Part shown: positions 44,504-54,159 of the stretch, piece by piece
How the letters are laid out: the number at the start of each line of letters is the position of its first letter
Numbering within the stretch: position 1 is the stretch's first letter
Source of the DNA: Diphasiastrum complanatum
Lineage: Eukaryota > Streptophyta > Lycopodiopsida > Lycopodiales > Lycopodiaceae
Assembly: GCA_029204225.1 (NCBI GenBank)
Contig: CM055096.1
Location: 59,254,397 to 59,318,396, forward strand
Direction: 5' to 3'
Length of the DNA stretch: 64,000 bases
The notes under the pieces: generated by a model
What the model was told of the DNA's origin: nothing
Databases searched by the model: none
The model's input: only the letters and a program-made list of their open reading frames with translations
Program-made: the position numbers and the translations under genes

Positions 44504-46785
44504 TTGTCATCTCCAAAGATGTTAGAAGAAAATGAACAACTTAAAAAAAATGATGAATCATTACAGAAGATAACAATCGATATCAAATCAGAATTAGAGC
44601 AAATGCAATCAGTCTTACAGTATATTCATATTGAAAACTTACAATTATTGAAGGATGTGGATTTGGCAAAGAAAAAGGCTAAAAATAAGAAGCGAAAGCG
44701 ACAAAGTTGCAAGGATATTCAAACGCTTTCAAAAGGAGGTTATCGAAATAGAAGGATCCGTGCATTCAAGTAAGCATATTTTGATTTTTGTAAGTTTTTC
44801 AATGACATCTGGATTTAATTTCAGCTATGGTGGTATTCTGTTAACTATCTGTTTTTTTTGCAGATCTGCATTAGTAGCTCCTCGGAATATTAAAGACAAT
44901 GCTTCACTAGGAATGTCATTGGACACAATATTGACTTGCAAATCCACTGAGCGTATCATGATGAACAATAGGATTTCAAATGTAAAGTGTAAAACAGTAG
45001 ATTTTTTGATGGTGGACATTCAAAAAAATTTAGATAAGACTATAGTTCAGGGTGCTTGTGATTTCGCAAGTTTTAGCAGGGAAGCATATGCAACAATATT
45101 TAATAATTAGAGAAGATTTTAAGCAAGTTCAAATTAGAAAAGTCCCAATCCCTAGGACATATCACTTGAAGAAAGAGAGGGATAAATTAAACATAGATAT
45201 GCATAAGGTCACTGAAACTCCATTTCATATTGAGGAGGTGTATGAAACTGATGGAAGATCGATATTCTATAATTCATCAAACAACTTATTTGTTGATCTA
45301 AATTACTTGTTGAGATACATCGTCACATTCTATAATATAACCTATGAAAAGGTGAATGGCAAAATAATCATAGTACTTAAGTTAGATGAGTCAGAAATTG
45401 TGAAAGGGCAGAAGATGGAGAGAGTTAGTATAACTCTCATGAATGGTGCTCTATCACAAACAGAGAACCAAGAAGATTTCAGATTCAGTGTCCAGTCAGA
45501 AAATGATATATGGTGGTTGGCAGCGTCTCAGGTAACTAGCCTCATTATTACATTACATTCATTGGATAGTATTGATTCATTGTAAACTAAGTCTAATTAA
45601 TTCTTTGGACAGGTGCTGAAGGAGGATCATGATATATTATCATGGATATTCTCAAGGACATTTTATCCTAAGATCATCAAGAACCATATGGATGGAGGAC
45701 TTCTCAATGTTCCAGGAGTTGGACACTTCAATGTTGAATGGCACTTGGCAGGTGATTTGAAAACATTGAAATGTATGTATAATGTCTCTCGCGGTGCTAC
45801 ATCAAAACATCCTTATTTGTGCTGCATGAAAATGACAAAAGATGTAACTAGGAGTACAGGATTTACTAGAGAATATGCAGATCCAAATTGGAAGCCTGTG
45901 CTGTCTATCCCCTTGAAAAATGTGCATGTTTGCACTCTTCATGCAGAATTTAGATGAATAGAAAAGATCATTTATCTTCATATAGTTTTTGCTTGGAATA
46001 CTAAGCCATCATCATTAGCAAAGGAAGCTATCTCTCGATTAGAAGATGCTTTATCAAAAGCAGGACTCCATAGGGACATGTCAAAATTCAAAAAGATGAA
46101 AAGCTTTTAGGAAAGAATGAGAATATGCCAACTAAGCCAAGCATAGGAGGAGCAAAAGCACGTCGTTTCCTATCAAATCATACTGGTAAGGCTTCTAATA
46201 TTCAACACTCAGTCTCGACAAATATTATTGCTGCCACTCAGGACTTCGAGAAAGACGGCAAAACCAGAGTACTAAAAGTTGATGTATGGAAGAAGCTTGA
46301 TAGTATGATTGCTATTTTAAGAAAAAAAAAAATACTCTGATATTGATAAGAAAGTTTTCCAAAGGACTTATGTCGAGTTTGTTAATGTAGTATCAAAAGC
46401 ATGGGGAGAAGATCACATCACTCATTACATGGTTAGTATAAAATTTTCAAGATGCTTTCAATTTTTCATATATATTTAGATCCAAACATAAGACTAACAT
46501 TATGATTTTGATATATGCAGCACATACTAAGAGATCATACAACATCTTTTGCAAACACATATGGAAGCTTGAGTGTATGGTCATCACAAGGGATGGAGAA
46601 GTCACATTGGCAAGCACGAGCAGCATTTCATCGAAATACACAACATGGAGGAAACCAATGAAAAATGAAACTACATTTGTCAATTGTTTCAGTGGTTTTA
46701 CCGCAGAGTTCAGATTCGACATATAACAAAGTCCACACAATACAACAAGTTTAGAAAAGCATGCAAGTTCATACAGGAAGAGTAG
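44504..46785 (+). pseudogene. Transposase-like gene (DDE type, family not assigned)
   Basis: Spliced: exon 1 to 44769, a coiled-coil-like N-terminus (NEQLKKNDESLQK) with a basic stretch KKKAKNKKRKRQ. Donor GTAAGC/acceptor GCAG at 44863 keep the frame into SALVAPRNIKDNASLGMSLD. A frameshift lies near 45070-45110. After EDFRFSVQSENDIWWLAASQ an intron 45532-45612 leads to VLKEDHDILSWIFSRTFYP. Then come HLAGDLKTLKCMY (acidic D) and GATSKHPYLCCM, a TGA at about 45955 after NVHVCTLHAEFR, IEKIIYLHI, and a frameshift near 46090 into KPSIGGAKARRFLS. An intron at about 46433-46520 leads to GSLSVWSSQGMEKSHWQARAAFHRN and the end QWFYRRVQIRHI. The GD...HP--C...LHA...QG-E--H layout resembles RNase H-fold transposases with a Cys/His insertion and a late catalytic Glu, as in RAG1/Transib-like enzymes. 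I infer transposase from this layout and from the TIRs. Confidence 0.65.
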
Positions 46786-46982
46786 AAGATCATCATTGTC
46801 ATCAAATCATGACATGTTCAAAATTGCTTTGCAAATTCATTGAACAAGAGAGAAGAAATACTCAATGTAAATGTATTGATTGTATTATAACAAAATACAA
46901 AGTGTCAACTATTCATCATCAAATCGTGTGTCAAATTCTATGGCAGTATTGTCATGAAGAAATTCTCTGCTAGCGTATACAT

Positions 46983-48424
46983 CTAATAGATGTGCATTAT
47001 CCTTATTTCCACTAACTCAATATAAGTGGAATACAATGAATAATGAGAGCTCCTTAAAGAAACATTCCCATCAGTAAAACCTAAAATGTTCAAAACATAA
47101 GATCTTTTGACAGAAATGATCTTATTTGTCTTAACAAATTTAGATCCTCCTAGGTAAAATGATAAAGCTTTAACTGCCATTATAAGACTCTCCCCAACTG
47201 GGCTCAGCTTGGAATGAGCAATACAGATCTCATTCTTTAGGAAATGCCTAAGATAGTGGCCAAGTCCACTATCTCTCTGGAACGAGAATGCGTGTTGTCT
47301 GAAACCACCTCGTCTTGCAGCAAAATCATCAATTATGAGAGCATCCTGCAATAGGAAATATGTTAGCAAAAACACATTCAGTGATTAAAAACATTGTAAT
47401 GCAAGGAAGTTTAAACACTTACACATTCTTCATCATCAACAGCAACTAGATTAGGATGATCAATATAATGACCATGTACTGAAGTGGAATTATCAGCGAA
47501 ATGCATTAATGATGGACGAGGGAAGCCCATCTGGGATTGAAATGCCATGAATTCTTCATTGGATGGTCTGCCTTGCCCATCCTCAGCAATATTTGATAAA
47601 GCCTTAGTCAGGCATTCTTCACCAGTTATAAGTCCCTCCTCATCATCAAAATCGATACCAGTAACAAAGTCATCTGTTTCAAAATCTACAAAGTCAGAGA
47701 ATTTGAAAATTGTGCCGGATAACAAACATAGAACCTCATCTTCATGATAGTCAAAAAATTTACATAAATCAGCAATAATAGAATATACATCGTTATTAAT
47801 ATAATATACAGGCAAATTGAAAAGACATTTAGACTCCTCTATCGGGATCGATTCATTAGCAGATGTATTTTGGCCGATAAAAGAATCCCGGAGAACATCA
47901 GTATTTACATCAATAAAGTCACTTTCCTTATCGGGAGTGTCGATAAAGAAGTGACTGATATCCTTAATAGCTGACTGAACATATGATGATGCAAAAGGAA
48001 GGTCAACGACATATACTTTCTCATCATCTGGGATCTGAACTAAAAGGAAAAGTATGAAACCACTCTAATATTCTACCAATCGACATTTCTTGTTGCAATA
48101 AGGACACATTGAACTGCTTTTGAAAAGATCAAACAATTCGGTGAACATTCTATCTCGTCTATGTCTGAAAGCTGAAAAGAAATGAACAAGACCAGTATAA
48201 TGCATATACAGGACTGAACCTATGGAGAAAACAAACTTACTAAGTATATCTCTGAATCTAACATAATGTTCATAAAATATGTCAGAATTTGGTTGTGCAG
48301 TCCTGAAAACATGTAGATATGGCCTGAATAGGCTGTGGAAGTAGTCTAGATTTTCAGTAATCCCAAATTCACTAAGAAATGCACTGAAGCCTGAATCTTG
48401 TGAGGATCCTGAGGAAGAGGCCAT
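46983..48424 (-). pseudogene. Transposon-encoded protein of unknown function with CxxC motif
   Basis: ATG at 48424 (MASSSGSSQDSGFSAFLSEF). Exon 1 runs to about 48241 (RFRDIL), intron with GTAAGT...TTTTCAG, then HRRDRMFTELFDLFKSSSMCPYCNKKCRL. A TAG after VEY is followed in the same frame by a fully open stretch of about 210 codons (VQIPDDEKVYVVDLPF..., KCLFNLPVYYINND, CLLSGTIFKFSDF, an acidic run TDDFVTGIDFDDEEG). It ends at a GTAAGT donor near 47405. The next exon starts after TTGCAG at about 47352 (DALIIDDFAARRGGFRQHAF) and runs to the stop at 46983. The CPYCNKKC motif could bind zinc. No family recognised. It converges on the transposase gene and diverges from the H3-Ulp1 gene, so it is one of the element's own genes. 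Confidence 0.7.
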
Positions 48425-49256
48425 GGAAATAATGTAGATATTGCACTTGTGTGCGAGGGAGAACTGAAACAAAACTAACTATCAAGATCGCGCACAAGAG
48501 TAATATGTACGGTAGGTAGATATCGAATATCGCACTTGTGTGCAAGTAGGTAGCATTGGAAGCAAACAGACAACAATGCGCGCACACAAGGCCGATATGC
48601 TGTGAATTTTGAGAATGAAAAAAGTAAAGAATTTATCGGGTTTCGTGCCCTTTATACTAAATTTTTGCACATGTGGTCAACGGTCAAAGGTAACATGTCT
48701 ACTTTCAATTGGACTACAGGGACTGGCACGTGTGAGGTGACACCTGGACACGTGTGAAATCACAACTGTACACGTGTCTCGTGTTCATTTATTTGTTCGA
48801 CAACACGTGTCGCTCGCGCATTTGTTCGCACAAATCTCACATGTGTAAACTGATAGGGTGACACGTGTTGCTCTTGCATTGGATCGTACAAGTCCGACAC
48901 GTGTGACAGGATGTTCTTTCGCATGTGCGAACCATGATATAAAATCACAAACTTCGATGAATTTTTTTCACTTTCTTTTTCGCTCCGCATATCGCACTTG
49001 TGCACCTCCTTCACAATCGATATTCTTCCTAATGTCTTCCATGCGCACAGGTCCGAAACATCTGCCTACGTGTCTCCTTGTATCACACTTGTGCGTCTTT
49101 CTTCAATACTAATCTATCTCTCATGTAATCAGCTCGCACATGTCCAATATACCGTACATTTTGTCCGTACATATCGGTCTTCTGCGATTGCTTTATCATC
49201 TTTCCCTGGTCATCCTAGCCGTCATGCACAAGTCCGCTATCCCATAGTACACATCC
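48425..49256. promoter_or_regulatory. Divergent promoter-like spacer with many ACACGTGT/CACTTGTG words
   Basis: It lies between two genes transcribed away from each other. It is packed with E-box/G-box-like near-palindromes: CACACGTGTC, ACACGTGTGA, TATCGCACTTGTG, GCGCGCACACAAG, GCACAAGTCCG and similar, at least fifteen by eye on both strands, often next to TATCG or CCGATAT. Either transcription-factor sites or binding sites of the element's own protein would fit. The region in front of the second H3-like copy (55800-56022) has similar but fewer words. Confidence 0.55.
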
Positions 49257-51042
49257 ATGGATAGGAGAAAGCAGACAAGGATGGACTTCTTCTCTGCTGG
49301 CTCGTCCTCAACTCCTGCGGTTGCCATTACACCTCCTGCCAGACCTAGAACGTGCAACCGCAGCAGGTGGCTCTCTGAGATACGTAAGTATCATAGATCC
49401 ATCGCTCTATTGATTCCAAGAGCTCCATTCTACCGTGCTATTCGAAACATAATTAGAAATGGTCTCGGATAGCTGGTTAGATTCACAACCAGTGCTCTTC
49501 AGTACCTTCAGGAGGCTGCTGAAGAATACATAAGCCTATTTTTCGAAGATTCATTTTTGTTGGCAATCCATTCCAAGAGAGTCACCATAATGCCCAAGGA
49601 TTTTCAGCCCCTGATGAGAATGAGGGAGAGGTTTTACAAATTGCACGTATCTTAGCCTACTGCTTCCAGACCAACTCCTCTAGATAGGATTGATCTTCCT
49701 ACCAAGAGACCTAGGAAGCAGGCAGCACCCAAGAGAGCTCCGAAGAAAGTAAGGAGGGTAGACACCACAGAAACCCTAAACCCTAACCCGAAATTTATTG
49801 TAAATAACGCTGCTCTTGATACTGTTGTAGATATAGCTACATCTGTTTTGGATACCCCTTCAATCCCTGTAGATACTACACATCCACCTCCTCCTCCTCC
49901 CTCAAATATTTATACATATATAGATTCCGATGACTATCTTAAATTTGAGAAGGACATATCCGATGCTACAGATACAATTGGTACTCCTTTTTGTTTTAGA
50001 CTAGATGAACTTGATTCTAGTATAAATTATAGAGTTCTTGATTGTTTGGATCTCAAAGATGGACGGGCTTCTATCAGTGATCTTGTGATAGAGTCCGGGC
50101 TTACACTCTTACAATATGACATTGCAAGAGATTCATCCAATGAGTTGCTGGTGCTGAGTAATTTTTTGCTTCAGACCTTCAAGGAGAATAATGACACATT
50201 GTCACAGTGTATGAGTAGTGGATTCACGACAACAACAAAATATCTGCTCATCTCTTATCATACCAAGTAAGATATATTAAATGCTTCTTGTTGTTTTATG
50301 CATTAACATTGGCATTGTCAATGGAAATAGTTTTTAGAATTGCAACTAAAGAAATTTCAATCTTATTTTGCAGTGACCACTGGAGTTTAAACGTGATCTC
50401 TATTAAGAGATCTGTAGATAATAGTATTAAAGGTTTTTGTGACAAGATGAATTTGACGAGCAATACGCATAAGGATGTAGATATTTACCTTCCATATTTA
50501 AGTAAATTATTCCTACAAATGTTCCCCATTCAGTGGACTGGCAGATCGTCAGTTTGGAGGTAAATTTTGTCTTTCTTAATAGCATTTTGAAATCAATATT
50601 CTAATGTATTTGTTTCATTCTAATTCATTTTGTTTCATAATTGATTTCTTGTGTGCTGAATTTTTTTGCTATCACCCCAGTAAAATGATTCATTCAGCTA
50701 TGGGTGGTACACATTATACAATGCCAAGTTATTTTTTGAGTGGTTCAGCCTTCAGGAAGATGTTGATATTTCTAAGATAATAAATTTTGTTTATTCTTAT
50801 TTTTGGAATCATGATTAGTTTTCTATTTTGTTGATGTTTTTAGCCATTACTAATACATGAATGTTCTATCTTGTAGTTTACACTTCTTGAGTACACATCA
50901 AGCCAGGTGTACAGATTTAGACAAGAAATTATCCTAAGTATACTGGCTAGGGCAAGGCTTCAGCCTCCCGTTATTGATGATGGTGCAAAGGATGGTTGCT
51001 ATTTTCAAAGCTTGGACGCCAAAAATCTATATGATACTTAAT
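49257..51042 (+). pseudogene. Histone H3/CENH3-like domain fused to a Ulp1 (C48) protease-like domain
   Basis: From ATG 49257 one frame runs to 50270 with two TAG stops (about 49470, 49652). Residues 1-45 form a Ser/Pro/Arg tail. Then the histone fold: SEIRKYHRSIALLIPRAPF (alpha-N/alpha-1), [18 protein letters not shown] (alpha-2) and [15 protein letters not shown] (loop 2/alpha-3). LLIP-APF is the CENH3 form (canonical H3 has LLIRKLPF), and loop 1 is about one residue longer than H3. A basic/proline linker (KRPRKQAAPKRAPKKVRR, PPPPPP) leads to a Ulp1-like part: SDLVIESGLTLLQYDIARD, FLLQTF, then intron 50269-50373 and DHWSLNVISIKRS (catalytic His-Trp) with GFCDKM (Asp). Next exons read NDSFSYGWYTLYNAKLFFEW, where the catalytic Cys of the DCG motif is Tyr, and SSQVYRFRQEIILSILARA. 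It would be nuclear; substrate unknown. Confidence 0.85.
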
Positions 51043-51422
51043 TTCAATTTTTCGTATCACATTTAATCTAAGGTGAATGGCAACATAGTCACAGTTACTA
51101 CGTATACCATATTTTATGTAACTGTACATACTGTATTTCTATAACTGTAACTAGTATAGTTAGAAAATTTTATTATACTAACCAGCATAGTCAAGTAAAT
51201 TTAACTTGAGGTATTGACGTCGGGCAGATTAGCACTTGTCGGGCAGGAAGAAGAAACCAATGGGATACGTCCATGTTGCCCGGACACAAATTTCAAAGTT
51301 TTTTATATTGCATTTTTATTTCTCAGTTAATTTGAACTACGTTACGTAGATTTCAAATCTGTGCATTTTGATTGGGCCTGGTGACGGTCGAAACTAAAGA
51401 AAAGAAATGAAAGTATCTTTAC
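51043..51422. other. Transposon 3' untranslated/subterminal region
   Basis: Non-coding, between the H3-Ulp1 stop and the right inverted repeat. It includes 'gtcgggcagattagcacttgtcgggcagg' (51230-51260), a short direct repeat of GTCGGGCAG around a CACTTGT word like those in the central spacer; such subterminal repeats are often transposase-binding sites. Confidence 0.45.
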
Positions 51423-51456
51423 AAAGGGTCTTTTTGATATTGAGAACTCCTCTAAT
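51423..51456 (-). repeat. Right terminal inverted repeat of the DNA transposon
   Basis: Complement of 44233-44266 with one mismatch; ends CCTCTAAT, followed by copia F gag sequence (GCATTCTACTC). Confidence 0.9.
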
Positions 51457-52005
51457 GCATTCTACTCTCCTCACTTACAAGCATACTTTGAAGTTTTTCA
51501 ATACTAGGAAGTGAATCTTGAATAGCAAAGGTTTGACCAAGACTAGAATAATCATCTCCTAATCCATTCAAAATGATTTGAACTAACTCATCATCTTTGA
51601 TCTTATCATCTATAGAAGACAACTTCGTATTCAAAGATTTGATCCTAAAGACATAATTTTGGGCACTTTCACTACTTCCTTTCATGCTTTGAAGAATTTG
51701 ATTCCTAAGTTGGATCCATAAATTGCTTTTAATGAATCCCATGCCTCTTTGGATGTGGTACAAGATGAAATTTCCTTCAAAAGTTCATTACTTACATTCA
51801 TTTTTGTGCAATGTAATGCAACTCTATATCTCTTCTTGTACTTTACCAATTCAACACCTCCTTGAGGTTCTACTTCCACCTCAAGTACTATGTCATAAAG
51901 ATCATGGAGTACAAGCAAAGACTCCATTCGAACTATCCAATCAGCATGATTAGTGGATGTGAGCCTTTCACTAGCTTCAAGCAAAAAACCACCCACTGAT
52001 GCCAT
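51457..52005 (-). pseudogene. Copia F gag N-terminal part
   Basis: Frame 52005-51682: MASVGGFLLEASERLTSTNHADWIVRMESLLVLHDLYDIVLEVEVEP, CTTSKEAWDSLKAIYG. Frame 51763-51452 after a frameshift: RNQILQSMKGSSESAQNYVFRIKSLNTKLSSIDDKIKDDELVQIILNGLGDDYSSL, ending SMLVSEESRM at the transposon edge. The continuation (KSRMSSLSLND) is at 44232 leftwards. Confidence 0.92.
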
Positions 52006-52599
52006 TTTTCAATGTAAACAAAAACTAGAAACTCTTATGGTTTCTCTAAGAGATCTGAACCTAAAGTCTTCTAGCAATCTGAAAGCTTATAGTCACAATC
52101 CTATCACTCATGAACCAATCTAGAATGATGGAAATTTAGATTCTAGTCTCAATCTTGCAAAATCACCCCTTAATCTATAATGTTTGGCAATATCTCTCTC
52201 AACTTCAACATGCACTCAAAAAAATCTGAGAAACGCATTTAATGCACCTGAATCAAGCTTTAATTTTAATTTTTTAGCTGATCTAATCCAAGAACAAATC
52301 ATAGGAATAGAATCTCTATAGAAAAAGCTTGAATTTGCACTAAAAATTTCTCAATTTGGGTGTGAGTCAAATTATACAATAATTTGAATTTTCTCAACCA
52401 ATACCATACCTGTATGGCCTCACACATGTGGAAAGTACCCCTACAACCTGCAACAAGTTCTGGTCCAAAAATTTTGAGTATACCTATCAAATTCGCCACA
52501 CAAAAATTAGCTAGTTTCCAAAAACTTGCTAATTTGGGCTTAGTTTTGGATCAACCTCATCAATATCAATAAATCCTCTTGTACTTGGCTCTGATACCA
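52006..52599 (-). other. Copia F 5' leader and primer-binding site
   Basis: Non-coding; ends in GGCTCTGATACCA (52587-52599), the primer-site complement, directly before the LTR at 52600. Confidence 0.65.
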
Positions 52600-53055
52600 T
52601 GTGAAAATCTGCAAAATAGGACCAAGAATGGATCCTACAATGATCCACAAGAGGGATTGGATGTTAGATACAATTGATCTATCAATCTACACAAGATTTA
52701 GATCAATCTAGATCAATTCTAGGCATGAAAATCTAGCAAGAACAATCATTAATGAACATAAATGTACTTGCTAGTTTCACACGTGTGAAAAATTGTCAGA
52801 GTACGGACTCCAATCTGAAAACAAGTCACACTATGATCGAAACTCAAATCAATCAAAACCATTGAAGGCAAATGGAGAGATTGACACAAAAATGCTTCCA
52901 AAATCAAGATTGGTGTTTCATATTGATTATGGCCAAATATGCCTCTATATATACATTTGTTGGAGCTCGAGGTACTGATCATGCATCAGATCTCACACGT
53001 GTGAGGATGCTTTGTCATATGATGAATCATCATGCAAAATTTACACTTGGATGAA
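52600..53055 (-). repeat. 5' LTR of copia F, truncated
   Basis: It matches 40971-41400 of the 3' LTR closely, with a short extra 'caagattggtgtttcatattgattatgg' stretch absent from the other copy. It then breaks off at about 53055 ('cttggat'), so roughly its last 370 bases are missing and replaced by gypsy sequence. Confidence 0.85.
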
Positions 53056-53344
53056 AGGTTGCTTATTGTTTATCTTGTTGTCCAAAAGATAAAGTGCCCT
53101 CTTCATTCTGAATTATTGACCATCTCGTTTCACATTGGTATTACTGGATGCCAATTTAAACCAATATATCTGGATAACCATCCTTTCCATTGTGGGATTC
53201 AACTCTAAATATCACATACCTTGCCTCCGACATTAATCATCTCACACTTAGAGAAGATTTATCTCTCTCTTAGGGAATGATATACCTTTCATACTACACG
53301 TTATTACCATTATTGTAGAAACCTATAACTATTAGGCTACCACA
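53056..53344 (+). repeat. End of a gypsy LTR (Tat/Athila/Ogre-like)
   Basis: It precedes TGGCGACGTTACCGAGGA at 53350-53367, which is close to the TGGCGCCGTTGCCGGGGA primer-binding site used by Tat/Athila-type plant gypsy elements. The LTR start is missing. Confidence 0.55.
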
Positions 53345-53434
53345 TAACTTGGCGACGTTACCGAGGAGAGGAATCTCATCTTTTGTGATTTTTAAGTGTA
53401 CCAAGTCTTCTATGAATGTTTGTTTATGTAATGT

Positions 53435-54060
53435 ATGCGCAAGGATCAATCGGACATAAGCAATGAACAAAAACGGTTAGAACGGGAAAAGCAGTTAGAA
53501 GCTTATAGGAAAGTCCAAGATCAATATCTTGAGAGTTTACAAAATTTGCCTGTAAGAGCCAGATTAAGCCCACAAGCATTTGCTCACCTTTATAATGCCT
53601 CTACATCATTTGTAAATTCCTTCGAGGGAAAGCTTTCTAATTTGCCAAACTCTTTTGATACCTCCAGAATCTCTAAGAGAAGGAGGAAATGATAGGAAGG
53701 TTAGTAGGAAACACAAGCCAAAACGTACGAAAGAATCAGAGTCATCTACCGAATCCGATTCAGAGTCTGATTCAGCGGATGAAGAAAAATCTACTGACTA
53801 TTCATCGTATTTTTCTTCGTGAGAAGAAGAGTCCACATATAGAACAACAAAAAGTAAAACATGAGATAGGATAAGGAGAATGAAAAAATCTGAAAAGATA
53901 GACCCATTAAGAAAAAGTGTAGAGCTTTTAGCTAAAGAAATGGCGAATTTAAAAGTCCAAATGTCAGACATAAAATCTAAACATAAGAAAGATAAATCTA
54001 ATGCTAACATTTGGCATAGTAGCTGCGGAAAAGTAGGGAGAGAAGGCAAAGGGAGAGTCA
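53435..54060 (+). pseudogene. Gag-like protein of the gypsy/methyltransferase element
   Basis: MRKDQSDISNEQKRLEREKQ is a helical, charged start; LSPQAFAHLYNASTSFVNSFEG follows. A stop at 53690 breaks the frame before a Ser/Asp/Glu-rich low-complexity stretch (KESESSTESDSESDSADEE), then stops, then LRKSVELLAKEMANLKVQMSDIKSKHKKDK (coiled coil). The end NIWHSSCGKVGREGKG looks like a decayed CCHC zinc knuckle (usually WC--CG--GH----C). Position right after an LTR and primer site, a coiled coil and a knuckle fit gag. Homology beyond that is not certain. Confidence 0.5.
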
Positions 54061-54159
54061 TTAGGCTGGGGATACGAGCGTCGACGAAGATCCGAAGGAG
54101 ACATTTGTCTAGAAGTCTGTTGATGATCCCCCTTGTTCTTATACAATTCAACAAGACAA

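Larger units (their letters stand above)
44233..51456. mobile_element. DNA transposon with transposase, Cys-motif and histone H3-Ulp1 genes
   Basis: 7224 bases bounded by inverted termini: ATTAGAGGAGTTCTCAATAT... at 44233-44266 and its complement at 51423-51456, 34 bases with one mismatch. It interrupts the gag of copia F: the two gag halves (EESRM at 51460 and SRMSSLSLND at 44215) join cleanly when it is removed. Host bases around the site suggest a short target duplication, either GC (ends counted as ATTAGAGG/CCTCTAAT) or AATGC (if the 3' end is CCTCT). It holds three intron-bearing genes: 44504-46785 (+), 46983-48424 (-) and 49257-51042 (+). The last two diverge from a shared 830-base spacer. 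Every gene has at least one stop or frameshift. Confidence 0.85.

Noticed and set aside
49777-49796. AAACCCTAAACCCTAACCC as a telomere repeat
   Set aside because: Only two to three units, inside the coding linker of the H3-Ulp1 frame; probably chance.
49257-51042. A functional host CENH3 or H3 gene
   Set aside because: Two in-frame stops, fusion to a Ulp1-like domain and location inside inverted termini within a retrotransposon all speak against a host histone gene.
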